A DNA stretch of 64,000 nucleotides from Thiosulfatihalobacter marinus (GTDB taxonomy: Bacteria > Pseudomonadota > Alphaproteobacteria > Rhodobacterales > Rhodobacteraceae). The number at the start of each line of letters is the position of its first letter. Position 1 is the first letter of the stretch. The DNA is taken from the NCBI RefSeq assembly GCF_016019955.1, contig NZ_JAECRZ010000001.1, positions 248,001 to 312,000 on the forward strand. The letters are read 5' to 3'. A model generated the notes under the pieces. It ran no database searches and was not told the DNA's origin. It saw only the letters and a list, made by a program, of their open reading frames with translations. Both the position numbers and the translations under genes were made by a program. Shown one piece after another: positions 35,453 through 44,855 of this stretch.

Positions 35453-36550
35453 ATGGGTTTCAAGATGGGGATCGTGGGGCTGCCCAATGTGGGCAAGTCG
35501 ACCCTTTTCAATGCGCTGACGCGGACGGCGGCGGCGCAGGCGGCGAATTTCCCGTTCTGCACGATCGAGCCGAATGTGGGCGAAGTGGGCGTGCCTGATG
35601 CGCGGCTGGACAGGCTGGCGGCGATTGCCAAGTCCAAACAGGTGATCCCGACGCGGATGACATTCGTGGATATCGCCGGGCTGGTGAAGGGCGCCAGCAA
35701 GGGCGAGGGGCTGGGCAACCAGTTTCTGGCCAATATCCGCGAGGTGGACGCGATTGCCCATGTGCTGCGCTGTTTCGAGGATGGCGATGTGACCCATGTG
35801 GAGGGGCGCGTCGATCCGGTGGCCGATGCGGACACGATCGAGACCGAGCTGATGCTGGCCGATCTGGAAAGCATCGAGAAGCGGCGCGCCAATCTGGTGC
35901 GCAAGCTGAAGGGCAATGACAAGGAGGCCCAGCAGCAGGACCGGTTGCTGGCGGCGGCGCAGGCGGTGCTGGAAGATGGCCAGCCCGCGCGGGTTGTCGA
36001 GGTGAACGCGGAAGACGCCAAGGCGTGGAAGCTGTTGCAGCTGCTGACCACCAAGCCGGTGCTGTATGTCTGCAATGTCGGTGAATCCGAGGCGGCGCAG
36101 GGCAACGCATATTCCGCCAGGGTGGCGGAAATGGCCGCGGCGCAGGGCAATTCCCATGTGATCATCTCGGCCCAGATCGAGGAAGAGATCAGCCAGCTGG
36201 AAGACGATGAGGCGGCGATGTTCCTGGAGGAAATGGGGCTGGAGGAGGCCGGGCTGGACCGGTTGATCCGGGCCGGATACGAGCTGTTGCACCTGGAGAC
36301 CTATTTCACCGTCGGTCCCAAGGAGGCGCGCGCCTGGACCATCCGGCAGGGCACGCTGGCGCCGCAGGCGGCGGGTGTGATCCATGGTGATTTCGAAAAG
36401 GGTTTCATCCGGGCCGAGACCATCGCCTATGACGATTTTATCGCCTGCAACGGCGAACAGGGCGCCAAGGAAGCGGGCAGGATGCGCGCCGAGGGCAAGG
36501 GATACGAGGTGAAGGACGGGGATGTTCTGCATTTCCTGTTCAACACCTGA
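35453..36550 (+). CDS. ychF: Redox-regulated P-loop ATPase YchF
   Basis: A 365-residue Obg-related protein that binds ribosomes and prefers ATP. The P-loop is GLPNVGKSTLFNALT near residue 10, VDIAGLVKGASKGEGLGNQFL is the switch region, and the TGS domain at the C-terminus starts around LETYFTVGPKEARAW and ends DGDVLHFLFNT. Length and order are normal. GAGGCC-type ribosome binding sequence is weak; ATGGGTTTCAAGATGGG is the family start. Confidence 0.96.
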   Translation: MGFKMGIVGLPNVGKSTLFNALTRTAAAQAANFPFCTIEPNVGEVGVPDARLDRLAAIAKSKQVIPTRMTFVDIAGLVKGASKGEGLGNQFLANIREVDAIAHVLRCFEDGDVTHVEGRVDPVADADTIETELMLADLESIEKRRANLVRKLKGNDKEAQQQDRLLAAAQAVLEDGQPARVVEVNAEDAKAWKLLQLLTTKPVLYVCNVGESEAAQGNAYSARVAEMAAAQGNSHVIISAQIEEEISQLEDDEAAMFLEEMGLEEAGLDRLIRAGYELLHLETYFTVGPKEARAWTIRQGTLAPQAAGVIHGDFEKGFIRAETIAYDDFIACNGEQGAKEAGRMRAEGKGYEVKDGDVLHFLFNT

Positions 36551-36565
36551 ACCGCGCGGTCAAGA

Positions 36566-36588
36566 GGGCGCCGGTTGGCGCCCTTTTT
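36566..36588 (+). terminator. Intrinsic terminator after ychF
   Basis: A 7-bp GC stem GGGCGCC (36566-36572) with GGCGCCC (36577-36583), GGTT loop and five T, 16 bases after the stop codon. Confidence 0.9.
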
Positions 36589-36729
36589 GTTTGAAAATGC
36601 CACAGGTTGCGGGGCTTTTGCGCCGGGGATCGGCCTGGAGAGTTGAAATCCGCGCGAAAACCCGCAGAACCGGGAGAGACTGATATCAGGGCGCGATGCG
36701 ACGCGCGGGTCCGGGGGGGATGGACAGCC

Positions 36730-37659
36730 GTGAGCACGGTGCTTTTGATCGAACAGACGCTGAACGGGCTGCAATTCGGGATGATGCTGTTCCTGATGGC
36801 GGCGGGGCTGACGCTGATCTTCGGGGTCATGGGGCTGATCAACCTGGCGCATGGATCGCTGTACATGGTGGGCGCCTTTGCCGCCGCCGCGGTGGCGGGG
36901 GCGACGGGATCGTTCCTGTTGGCGCTGGCGGCGAGCCTTGTGGCGGCGGCCCTTGCGGGTGTTGTGGTGGAGATGACGGTGATCCGGCGACTGTATGACC
37001 GGGATCATCTGGATCAGGTGCTGGCGACATTCGCGCTGATCCTGATTTTTTCGGAAGGCACGCGCTGGGTATTCGGCTCGTTCCCGCTGTTCCTGGACCG
37101 GCCTGACTGGCTTGCGGGGACGGTGATGCTGCCTTTTGGCATCGAGTATTCCCTGTACCGGCTGTCGATCATCGGGGCGGGGCTGGTGGTGGCTGCCGGG
37201 TTGTTCTGGATGATCGCGCGCACGCGGATCGGCATCCAGATCCGCGCCGGCGAGAACGATCGCGAGATGATCGGGGCGCTGGGGGTGAATATCGCGCGGC
37301 TTTACACGCTGGTCTTTGCGCTGGGCGCGGCGCTGGCCGGGATTGCGGGCGCGATGATCGGCGCGATCCAGTCGGTGCAGGTGGGCATGGGCGAGCCGGT
37401 GCTGATCCTGGCCTTCGTGGTGATCGTGATCGGGGGTATCGGATCGATCAAGGGGGCGCTGGTGGGCGCGTTGCTGGTGGGGCTGACCGACACGCTGGGC
37501 CGGTTGCTGTTGCCGCAGCTTTTCGGGCTGGTGATGGCGCCGTCGGCGGCGATGTCGGTGGGGGCGTCGTTGTCGTCCATGGCGATCTATATCCTGATGG
37601 CCGGGGTGCTGATCTTTCGGCCTTCGGGCCTGTTCGGGAGGGCCCGGGATGCGGCGTGA
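36730..37659 (+). CDS. livH: Branched-chain amino acid type ABC permease (LivH)
   Basis: A 309-residue inner membrane permease with about eight membrane segments. MAAGLTLIFGVMGLINLAHGSLYMVGAF and GGIGSIKGALVGALLVGLTDTL are the LivH signatures. It starts at GTG 36730 after a G-rich ribosome binding site and opens a four-gene operon with overlapping ends. Substrates of this class include branched-chain amino acids, amides and urea; the specificity lies in the binding protein, which is absent here. Confidence 0.9.
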   Translation: MSTVLLIEQTLNGLQFGMMLFLMAAGLTLIFGVMGLINLAHGSLYMVGAFAAAAVAGATGSFLLALAASLVAAALAGVVVEMTVIRRLYDRDHLDQVLATFALILIFSEGTRWVFGSFPLFLDRPDWLAGTVMLPFGIEYSLYRLSIIGAGLVVAAGLFWMIARTRIGIQIRAGENDREMIGALGVNIARLYTLVFALGAALAGIAGAMIGAIQSVQVGMGEPVLILAFVVIVIGGIGSIKGALVGALLVGLTDTLGRLLLPQLFGLVMAPSAAMSVGASLSSMAIYILMAGVLIFRPSGLFGRARDAA

Positions 37660-38632
37660 GCGCAGTCTGAACATGGCGTTGATGGCGGTTTTGCTGGTCT
37701 TTCCGCTATGGGCGTGGAGCGCGGATGAGCCGTTTCTGATCACGCTGAGCACGCGGGCGGTGATCTTTGCCATTGCCGGGGTGGGGCTGAATTTCGCGCT
37801 GGGGCTGGGCGGGCTGGTGAGCCTGGGCCACGCGGCGTTTTTCGGGATCGGGGGCTATGCGATGGGCATCCTGGCCTATCACGCGCAAACCTATACGCCG
37901 TTGATGGAATGGCCGCTGCTGATCGAGGGCAGCAAGGCGATGCCGGTGATCTGGGCGGTGGCGATCATGGCCTCGGGGCTGGCGGCGCTGGGCATCGGGG
38001 CGCTGTCGTTGCGCACGACGGGTGTGTATTTCATCATGATCACGCTGGCCTTTGCGCAGATGTTCTATTTCTTCACGATCAGCTGGCCCAGTTATGGCGG
38101 CGAGGACGGGCTTTCGATCTATGTGCGCAATGGCCTGTTCGGGCTGAACACGATGGATCCGATCACGTTTTATGCGATCAGCTATGGCTGGCTGGTGGTG
38201 GTTCTGTTCGTGGTGTCGCGCGCGGCGCGCGCGCCGTTCGGGCTGGCGCTGAGCGCGGCGCGCCAGAACGCGGCGCGGGTGCAGGCGGTGGGGCAGGTGC
38301 CCTATCGGCTTTATCTTGTGGCCTTTACCATTTCGGGCGCGATCACCGGGTTGGCCGGGGCGCTGTTTGCCGATCTGAACCGGTTTGTCAGCCCGACGAT
38401 GTTCAGCTGGCAGACCAGCGGCGAGATCATGGTGTTTGTCATTCTGGGCGGTGTCGGGCGGGTTTTTGGCCCGGTTGCGGGGGCGGCGCTGTTCATTTTG
38501 CTGGAGCATCTTCTGGGCGGTGTCAGCGAGTTCTGGCTGGTGTATCTGGGGGCGATCCTGCTGGGGGTGGTGCTGTTTGCGCGGGGCGGGCTTTACGGGC
38601 TGATCGCGGGCCGGGAGGTGGCGCATGACTGA
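37649..38632 (+). CDS. livM: Branched-chain amino acid type ABC permease (LivM)
   Basis: A 327-residue permease, partner of LivH. GVGLNFALGLGGLVSLGHAAFFGIGGYAMG and TGLAGALFADLNRFVSP plus GGVGRVFGPVAGAALF are the conserved blocks. It overlaps livH by 11 bases and livG by 8 bases. About eight to nine membrane segments are predicted. Confidence 0.9.
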   Translation: MRRERSLNMALMAVLLVFPLWAWSADEPFLITLSTRAVIFAIAGVGLNFALGLGGLVSLGHAAFFGIGGYAMGILAYHAQTYTPLMEWPLLIEGSKAMPVIWAVAIMASGLAALGIGALSLRTTGVYFIMITLAFAQMFYFFTISWPSYGGEDGLSIYVRNGLFGLNTMDPITFYAISYGWLVVVLFVVSRAARAPFGLALSAARQNAARVQAVGQVPYRLYLVAFTISGAITGLAGALFADLNRFVSPTMFSWQTSGEIMVFVILGGVGRVFGPVAGAALFILLEHLLGGVSEFWLVYLGAILLGVVLFARGGLYGLIAGREVAHD

Positions 38633-39380
38633 GCCGATCCTGAAGGTGGAGGGGCTGAGCAAGGCGTTTGGCGCGCTGGAGGCGAGCCGCGATATCTGGC
38701 TGGACCTGCGTCCCGGAGAGATCCACGCGCTGATCGGGCCGAACGGGGCCGGAAAATCGACGCTGATCCAGCAGATTGCCGGGGGGCTGGCACCGGATCG
38801 CGGGCGGGTGCTGTTTGACGGGCGCGACGTGACCGCGCTGAGCACGGCGGCGCGGGCGCGGCTGGGGCTGGGGCGGACGTTCCAGATCTCGTCGCTGGCG
38901 ATGGAATACACGGTGTTGCAGAACGCTGTGCTGGGGGCGCTGGGGCGGCGGGGCGGCGTGTTCAGGTTCTTCCGTCCCGTAATGCGGGACGCGGCCTTGC
39001 TGAAAGCGGCGCGCGCGGCGCTGGAGCAGGTTGGGCTGGCCGGAGTGGAGCGGGTGCGCACCGCTGAGTTGAGCCATGGGCAGCGGCGCCAGCTGGAAGT
39101 GGCGGTGGCGCTGACGCTGCGCCCGCGCGCCTTTCTGATGGACGAGCCGATGGCGGGGCTGGGCGCAGAGGGCACGCGCGCGATGACGGCTTTCCTGCGC
39201 AGGCTGAAGACGCAGGCGCCGATCCTGCTGGTGGAACATGACATGGACGCGGTTTTCGCGCTGGCCGACCGGATCAGCGTGCTGGTTTATGGCGGGATCA
39301 TCGCCAGCGGCAGCGTGCAGGAGGTGCGCGGCGATCCCGAGGTGCGCCGGGCCTATCTGGGCGAGGAGGGCGCGCCATGA
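38625..39380 (+). CDS. livG: ABC transporter ATPase (LivG)
   Basis: A 251-residue ATP-binding subunit. The Walker A motif is IGPNGAGKSTLI, the ABC signature appears as LSHGQRRQLEVAVAL, and Walker B is AFLMDEPMAG. The long segment between Walker A and signature (MEYTVLQNAVLGAL) is typical of LivG. It is located in the cytosol at the inner membrane and pairs with LivF. The stop overlaps the livF start (ATGA). Confidence 0.93.
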   Translation: MTEPILKVEGLSKAFGALEASRDIWLDLRPGEIHALIGPNGAGKSTLIQQIAGGLAPDRGRVLFDGRDVTALSTAARARLGLGRTFQISSLAMEYTVLQNAVLGALGRRGGVFRFFRPVMRDAALLKAARAALEQVGLAGVERVRTAELSHGQRRQLEVAVALTLRPRAFLMDEPMAGLGAEGTRAMTAFLRRLKTQAPILLVEHDMDAVFALADRISVLVYGGIIASGSVQEVRGDPEVRRAYLGEEGAP

Positions 39381-40066
39381 GCCTGTTGGACCTGTCGGGT
39401 GTGTCGGCCTTTTACGGGCCGAGCCAGGCGCTGTTTGATGTGTCGCTGACGGTGCAGCCCGGCGAGGTGGTGGCGCTGATGGGGCGCAATGGCATGGGCA
39501 AGTCAACCACGGTGAAAGTGATCTGCCGTCTGTTGAAGCATCGTGACGGCACGGTCGCGTTTGACGGGCGTGACATCGGGCGGTTGCCGGCGTTTCGCGC
39601 CGCAAGGGCGGGGATCGGGCTGGTGCCCGAGGGGCGGCGCTGTTTCGCCACACTGAGCGTGTTCGAGAACCTGATCGCGGCGGCGCGGCCGGGACCGTGG
39701 GATTTTGCGGCGGTGAGCGATCTTTTCCCGCGCCTGGGCGAGCGGCGCGACCAGGGGGCGGCCTCGCTTTCCGGCGGCGAACAGCAGATGCTGGCGATCG
39801 GGCGGGCGCTGATGACCAACCCGCGCCTGCTGATCCTGGACGAGGCCACAGAGGGGCTGGCGCCGGTGGTGCGCCAGGAAATCTGGGCGGCAATCGGGCG
39901 GCTGAAGGCGGAATCCGGGATGGCGATCCTGGTGATCGACAAGTCGATCCGGGAACTGGCGGCGGTCGCCGACCGGGCGGTGATCCTGGAAAAGGGTGTG
40001 AGTGTCTGGACCGGGCCGCTGGCGGCGCTGACGCCGGATGTGACGGACCGGTATCTGGGTGTGTAG
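39377..40066 (+). CDS. livF: ABC transporter ATPase (LivF)
   Basis: A 229-residue ATP-binding subunit: Walker A GRNGMGKSTTVK, the LVPEGRRCFATLSVFENL insertion of LivF, signature LSGGEQQMLAIGRAL and Walker B LLILDEATEGL. It ends the operon. No LivJ/LivK-type binding protein follows; the next gene is a porin 235 bases downstream. Confidence 0.93.
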   Translation: MSLLDLSGVSAFYGPSQALFDVSLTVQPGEVVALMGRNGMGKSTTVKVICRLLKHRDGTVAFDGRDIGRLPAFRAARAGIGLVPEGRRCFATLSVFENLIAAARPGPWDFAAVSDLFPRLGERRDQGAASLSGGEQQMLAIGRALMTNPRLLILDEATEGLAPVVRQEIWAAIGRLKAESGMAILVIDKSIRELAAVADRAVILEKGVSVWTGPLAALTPDVTDRYLGV

Positions 40067-40225
40067 GGCCGGCGGCGCGGGCGTGCCCGCCTGACTTGCG
40101 CGGTATCGCGCAGGTTGGGCGTGGCGGCGGGACGGGTGACGTGGGGTCATGGCCATTGCGCTACAGATGGAATTTTTCCTGATGTTTTTTCGTGGCTTGC
40201 CGTGACGAGACGCGCGGGATGTGGC

Positions 40226-40245
40226 ATCATTGTTCGTGTAATGAT
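40226..40245. promoter_or_regulatory. Small inverted repeat upstream of the porin
   Basis: ATCATT (40226-40231) and AATGAT (40240-40245) flank an 8-base spacer, about 55 bases before the porin start, in a locally AT-richer stretch. It could be an operator for a dimeric regulator; no binding protein is identified. Confidence 0.3.
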
Positions 40246-40301
40246 TGTGCCGAGTCGGCTGATATCCAGCCCGAGGCACTGTAAATCCCTGGAGTGAGAA
40301 C

Positions 40302-41402
40302 ATGAAAGTCCGTCGCATCAATCGTATTGGCACCAAGGCAGCATTGGCCGGGGTTGCGGGGCTGCTGGCAACGACGGCAGCGGCGCAGGAAAGTGCCGCT
40401 GTGGATTTCTATGGCCAGATCAACCCCACGTTCCTGTCGTTTGACGATGGCGTGAGCAGCACCGACATCCTGACGGACAACGATCATTCCAATACGCGGA
40501 TCGGCATGTGGGCGCGGGGGATTCTGGGTGTCGAGGGGCTGGATTTCAACTTTGAAACCGCGCTTGGCCTGCCGTCGTCCAGCGCGACTTCGCAGACCAA
40601 CACGCCGGACTGGACATGGGACGAAACCAAGCTTCGGAAGGTCGATCTGTCTTATGGCGGCAGCTGGGGCAAGGTTTATGTGGGTCAGGGCAGCATGGCG
40701 ACCGATGGCGCGTCCCAGAAGGACATGTCGGGGACCACGCTTGTCAATTATTCGGCGATCCCCGATTCCGCCGGGTCTTTCATGTTCCGCAATGCCGCCG
40801 GGGTGCTGACGACGCGTCAGGTGAAGGACAATTTCAAGGATCTGGACGGTGCGCGGCGTGCACGCCTGCGCTATGACACGCCGGAATTCTCGGGGTTCAA
40901 GCTGTCGGCGGCGATTGGTGAAGAGGTTCTGGCAACGGGCAACGACAATACCTATTACGACATTGCGGCCACCTATTCCGGGGGCAGCGACGCGGTGGCG
41001 GTGAGCGCCGCGCTTGGCACGGCCTGGACGGACGCGACGACGGGCACAAGCCGTCAGACCACAGGATCGGTGGCCGTGTTGCACAAGGATAGCGGCCTGA
41101 ACGGCGCGTTTTCCGCCGGTGCCGTGGATGGCGGCGGCGACTACCTTTATGCCAAGGTCGGCGTCATCCGGAACTGGCTTTCGGTCGGATCGACGGCTGT
41201 ATCTGTCGATTATTACGAGAGCAGCGATTTCGTCGTTGGTGAACGTGGGGATGCGGTTGGATTCGGGATTGTGCAGAAGTTCGACAAGCAGAACATTGAA
41301 GCCTATTTCGGATATCGGACCTACAGTCTGACCGACACCACGGGGGCGGTGGCCTATCGCGATGCCGAGCACTACATGCTTGGTGCGCGGTTCCGGTTCT
41401 GA
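40302..41402 (+). CDS. Outer membrane porin
   Basis: A 366-residue beta-barrel protein. The signal peptide ends in LLATTAAAQ near residue 29, then VDFYGQINPTFLSFDDG begins the first strand, as in trimeric general porins of Rhodobacteraceae. Alternating strands continue to the C-terminal MLGARFRF with the terminal Phe that guides BAM assembly. The region FMFRNAAGVLTTRQVKDNF may be part of the constriction loop. Upstream lies the LIV transporter; the porin has its own 235-base leader region. Confidence 0.9.
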   Translation: MKVRRINRIGTKAALAGVAGLLATTAAAQESAAVDFYGQINPTFLSFDDGVSSTDILTDNDHSNTRIGMWARGILGVEGLDFNFETALGLPSSSATSQTNTPDWTWDETKLRKVDLSYGGSWGKVYVGQGSMATDGASQKDMSGTTLVNYSAIPDSAGSFMFRNAAGVLTTRQVKDNFKDLDGARRARLRYDTPEFSGFKLSAAIGEEVLATGNDNTYYDIAATYSGGSDAVAVSAALGTAWTDATTGTSRQTTGSVAVLHKDSGLNGAFSAGAVDGGGDYLYAKVGVIRNWLSVGSTAVSVDYYESSDFVVGERGDAVGFGIVQKFDKQNIEAYFGYRTYSLTDTTGAVAYRDAEHYMLGARFRF

Positions 41403-41543
41403 CCTTGCGCAATTCGCTGCCCGGTGGGCGCGAAACTGGGCAGATGCCCCTTGCACCGGGCGGTGAGGGACTCTAGAAGAAGCCAGATTTTTTTGATTGC
41501 GCGCGGGGGTCGTCCCGCGCGCTGCTACTTATGGGGAATCCTG

Positions 41544-42878
41544 ATGCAGGTCACCGAAACGCTGAACGAAGGTCTGAAGCGCGGCTACAATATTGTCGTG
41601 TCCGCCGCGGAACTGGACGAGAAAGTCAACGAAAAGCTGGTCGAAGCGCAGCCCGAAATCGAGATGAAGGGGTTCCGCAAGGGCAAGGTGCCGATGCCGC
41701 TGTTGAGAAAGCAGTTCGGCGAGCGCCTGCTGGGCGAAGCCATGCAGGAAGCGATCGATGGCGCCATGACCCGGCATTTCGAAGAGTCGGGCGAAAAGCC
41801 GGCGCTTCAGCCCAAGGTCGAGATGAAGAACGGCGAAGAGTGGAAGCCGGGCGCCGACGTGGAAGTCGAGATGTCTTATGAGGCGCTGCCTGAAATTCCC
41901 GAGGTCGATCTGAAATCGGTCAGCCTGGAGAAAATGGTGGTCAAGGCCGATGAGGCCGCCGTGGAAGAGGCGCTGGGCAACCTGGCCGAGAGCGCGCAGG
42001 ATTTCAAGGCGCGCCGCAAGGGGTCCAAGGCCAAGGACGGCGACCAGGTGGTGATGGATTTTGTCGGCAAGGTTGACGGCGAGGCGTTTGAGGGCGGATC
42101 GGCGGAAGATTTCCCGCTGGTGCTTGGCTCGAACCAGTTCATCCCCGGCTTTGAAGAACAGCTTGTGGGTGTGAAGGCCGAGGAAGAAAAAGACGTGACC
42201 GTCACCTTCCCGGAAGAGTACCAGGCCGAGCATCTGGCCGGGAAAGAGGCCGTGTTCTCGTGCACCATCAAAGAGGTGAAAGAACCGACCGCCGCCGAAA
42301 TCAATGACGATCTGGCCCAGAAATTCGGGGCCGAGGATCTGGCCGGGCTGAAGGCCCAGATCACCGAGCGTCTGGAATCGGAATATGCCGGAGCCGCCCG
42401 CGCGGTGATGAAGCGCGCGTTGCTGGACAAGCTGGACGAAATGGTGTCGTTCGATCTGCCGCCGACGCTGGTGGAGGCGGAAGCCGGCCAGATCGCCCAT
42501 CAGCTGTGGCATGACGAAAACCCGGACGTGGAAGGCCATGATCACCCCGAAGTCGAGCCGACCGAAGAGCACACCAAGCTGGCAGAGCGCCGTGTGCGTC
42601 TGGGGCTGCTGCTGGCCGAACTGGGCCAGAAGGCCGAGGTGGAGGTGTCTGACGCGGAAATGACGCAGGCGATCATGAACCAGGCACGCCAGTATCCGGG
42701 CCAGGAGCGCCAGTTCTTTGAATTCGTGCAGCAGAACGCCCAGATGCAGCAACAGCTGCGCGCGCCGATCTTTGAAGACAAGGTTGTCGATTATGTGTTC
42801 GAACTGGCCACGGTGACCGACAAGGACGTGTCCAAGGACGATCTGCAAAAAGCGATCGAAGAGCTGGACGAAGAATAA
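41544..42878 (+). CDS. tig: Trigger factor
   Basis: A 444-residue ribosome-bound chaperone and peptidyl-prolyl isomerase. The ribosome-binding signature [17 protein letters not shown] is near residue 45, the FKBP-type PPIase domain ([20 protein letters not shown]) spans about 160-245, and the C-terminal chaperone helices follow. [19 protein letters not shown] at 41544 is the family start. It is a monocistronic gene with its own terminator. Confidence 0.96.
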   Translation: MQVTETLNEGLKRGYNIVVSAAELDEKVNEKLVEAQPEIEMKGFRKGKVPMPLLRKQFGERLLGEAMQEAIDGAMTRHFEESGEKPALQPKVEMKNGEEWKPGADVEVEMSYEALPEIPEVDLKSVSLEKMVVKADEAAVEEALGNLAESAQDFKARRKGSKAKDGDQVVMDFVGKVDGEAFEGGSAEDFPLVLGSNQFIPGFEEQLVGVKAEEEKDVTVTFPEEYQAEHLAGKEAVFSCTIKEVKEPTAAEINDDLAQKFGAEDLAGLKAQITERLESEYAGAARAVMKRALLDKLDEMVSFDLPPTLVEAEAGQIAHQLWHDENPDVEGHDHPEVEPTEEHTKLAERRVRLGLLLAELGQKAEVEVSDAEMTQAIMNQARQYPGQERQFFEFVQQNAQMQQQLRAPIFEDKVVDYVFELATVTDKDVSKDDLQKAIEELDEE

Positions 42879-42906
42879 AGATCGGGCGTAATGCCTGACC
42901 GGGATT

Positions 42907-42938
42907 GGCCCGGAGCCCATGAGGCTCTGGGCCTTTTT
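42907..42938 (+). terminator. Intrinsic terminator after tig
   Basis: An 11-bp stem with one G-U pair (42907-42917 with 42923-42933), a CATGA loop and TTTTT. Confidence 0.9.
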
Positions 42939-43034
42939 CTTGGGCGCGTCATGCGTATCGGTTTCGTGTCGTGCCGTGCTGTTTGGGTGCCATCTTTGGG
43001 CTGGTTGGATTTGGCGCCAGCCGAAGGGGTTGCC

Positions 43035-43139
43035 ATGGATTTCAAGGCATTCGGCAAGCAGGCCCATGATGCGTTCCGCGCCAATGATCGGGACGGCCCG
43101 ATCCGGATGCTGAACCTGAAGCGTTCCGCGAAAACCTGA
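43035..43139 (+). pseudogene. Possible truncated DUF1330-like gene
   Basis: A 34-codon frame with a fair ribosome binding site encodes an N-terminus like DUF1330 proteins: FGKQAHDAFRANDRDGPIRMLNLKRS. DGP..MLNL is the family start, but the frame ends right after and the rest of the domain is missing. Alternative frames in the next 110 bases (for example AFREN-like reading one base shifted) do not rebuild a clear domain. I read it as a decayed remnant. The remaining 42940-43255 holds no other gene. Confidence 0.35.
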
Positions 43140-43255
43140 CCCGGCGGATCTTGGCGGAGCGCGCGAAACGCTGAGGCAGGCCGCAGTGGAAGACAGCCGC
43201 CTGATCCGCATGATGCCTATGAAGGCCAGCGGGGATTTCGGGGCATAGGTGCGGG

Positions 43256-43735
43256 TCAGGGGCGCAGGCCGGTTTCCTGCAACAATCCCAGCCGCTTGGC
43301 CTCGTAATAATAGCCGCGCGCATACCATTGCACCGCCTTGTCGGGATCGCCGCCGGCCACGAGATTAGCGCCACGCAGGTATTTGACCGCGTATTTGAGA
43401 TTGGTTTCGGCATCCAGCAACCCGGCGGCATCGCCGCGATAGCCCATGGTGCGGGCGGTGGGCAGCTGGATCTGCATCAGGCCCAGATTGGGGCCGTTGC
43501 GCGCGCGCGGGCGGTGGGTGCTTTCGCGGATGATCACGCGGTGCACGAGCGATCGGGGCACGTCGTAAAGATCGGCGTATTGGTTGATCAGGCGGCGCAG
43601 TTCGGGGGTTTCATTGGGGTAGAGCGGCGGCGCGTTACGGTCAGGTTCCCGGCGCGACCCACAGGCCGAGAGCAGCGGTGCCGAGAGCAGGAACGCAACC
43701 AGGCGGCGGCGGGGCAGCGGGCGGTGGTCAGTCAT
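43256..43735 (-). CDS. Lytic transglycosylase (SLT) lipoprotein
   Basis: A 159-residue lipoprotein with lipobox LLSAC at the end of a short signal (Cys about residue 25). The SLT/goose-lysozyme-like domain shows the catalytic Glu in VIIRESTHRPRA and the downstream GLMQIQLPTARTMGY, and YAVKYLRG / AVQWYARGYY at the C-terminus. It cleaves peptidoglycan glycan strands with anhydro product formation. It overlaps the upstream glycosyltransferase-like gene by 8 bases. Confidence 0.9.
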   Translation of the reverse strand: MTDHRPLPRRRLVAFLLSAPLLSACGSRREPDRNAPPLYPNETPELRRLINQYADLYDVPRSLVHRVIIRESTHRPRARNGPNLGLMQIQLPTARTMGYRGDAAGLLDAETNLKYAVKYLRGANLVAGGDPDKAVQWYARGYYYEAKRLGLLQETGLRP

Positions 43736-44723
43736 GCGAAAGCCTTTGCAGGGACGCTTCGAGCCGGGGCGCGGACAGCGAGAAATGTTCGGCGATCAGC
43801 GTGAGGCGGTGGCGCCAGTCAAGCCGTTTGCGTGCCTGCACGTGGTTGTGATGGGCGAGGTCCGGTGTCCAGCGGTCCAACGCTTCGCGGATCACGTCGA
43901 GCCCTTCGGCCCGCGAAAAGAGCGGGATGTCGAGCACGGCCTCGGGCCAGAGCAGGCTGGCGAAGGATGCGTCCCCACGGGGCGGGACACCGGCAACCAC
44001 GGCGCCGGCGGCCAGAGAATCGGTCCAGCGGGCGGTGATATATTCTTCGGTCTTGTGGACATAGGGCGCGGGGGACACGAGGTTGGATGAGGCCAGCACG
44101 AATCTCGCACGTTTGTACCAGGAAAACAGATGCGCCATCTCGTCGTCGGCCTTGCCCATGGGCGGGCGGCCGTGAAAGAGGATGCCGCGCGCGGCACAAT
44201 CGGCGGCGGCGGCGGCGTCGTCTTCCCACACGGGCGGCTGGCGCCCGACCCGCAGAAGATCAAGATCGCGCTCGGGCGTGCCGCTGCCCAGGGTCAGCAC
44301 GTCGCTGCCCCAGGGCAGGATGGTGGTGGGCAGGCCGGAGATGGCGGCAAAGGCGGCGGCATCGTTGGGCCGGGTGACAAAGAGGTGGTCGAACTGCCCG
44401 GCAAGATCGCGCCGGTTGGCGTGATCGGTGTGGAAACTGTCGATGATCCAGGCGGCGGCGCGGTCATAGCCGTCACGCCAGCCCGGCGTGGTCAGCGCAA
44501 AGCGCAGATCGGCGGCTGTCATGGCGATGAACAGCACATGCGGCTTGCCCGCAACGGGCCGGCGGCGGCGCAGGCGGGCGAGGTGGCGGGCGAAGCCGGA
44601 CCCGTCGCCGGGCGCGCGCATGGCGGTGGCGTCCAGCTCTGAACAAGCCAGGGATATCAAGTGGTTGATGGGTGCCCAGCCGATATGGGGGCTGACTTTA
44701 TGAAGAATGACCAGCCCGCTCAT
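43728..44723 (-). CDS. Glycosyltransferase-like protein
   Basis: A 331-residue cytosolic protein with no signal peptide. The N-terminal half (VLFIAMTAADLRFALTTPGWRD, then AAWIIDSFHTDH) and C-terminal VLASSNLVSPAPYVHKTEEYITARWTDSLAAGAVVAGVPP resemble the CgeB/GT4-like two-Rossmann glycosyltransferases, where the last block binds the nucleotide sugar. A specific donor or acceptor cannot be stated. It is coupled to the transglycosylase gene downstream, which suggests but does not prove an envelope role. Confidence 0.6.
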   Translation of the reverse strand: MSGLVILHKVSPHIGWAPINHLISLACSELDATAMRAPGDGSGFARHLARLRRRRPVAGKPHVLFIAMTAADLRFALTTPGWRDGYDRAAAWIIDSFHTDHANRRDLAGQFDHLFVTRPNDAAAFAAISGLPTTILPWGSDVLTLGSGTPERDLDLLRVGRQPPVWEDDAAAAADCAARGILFHGRPPMGKADDEMAHLFSWYKRARFVLASSNLVSPAPYVHKTEEYITARWTDSLAAGAVVAGVPPRGDASFASLLWPEAVLDIPLFSRAEGLDVIREALDRWTPDLAHHNHVQARKRLDWRHRLTLIAEHFSLSAPRLEASLQRLSHD

Positions 44724-44801
44724 ACATGGCCCCGATCTGGTTGCTCTTTGCCCCTGTACGGGCGGTTGACGCGAGTATGGCAGCGGCGCGTGCAATAAGA
44801 A

Positions 44802-44832
44802 AGGCCGCGCCCGGAATTGCCGGGCGCGGCCT
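44802..44832 (-). terminator. Terminator of the rpsF-rpsR-rplI operon
   Basis: A 13-bp perfect GC-rich stem (44802-44814 with 44820-44832) and a five-base loop. On the minus strand it is followed by TTCTTATT. It lies 24 bases after the rplI stop. Confidence 0.85.
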
Positions 44833-44855
44833 GCGAAAACTTGCCTGAGAGAGGC

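Noticed and set aside
41529-43328. A 599-codon minus-strand frame opposite tig
   Set aside because: It is antisense to trigger factor and extends through its terminator, with no domain signature.
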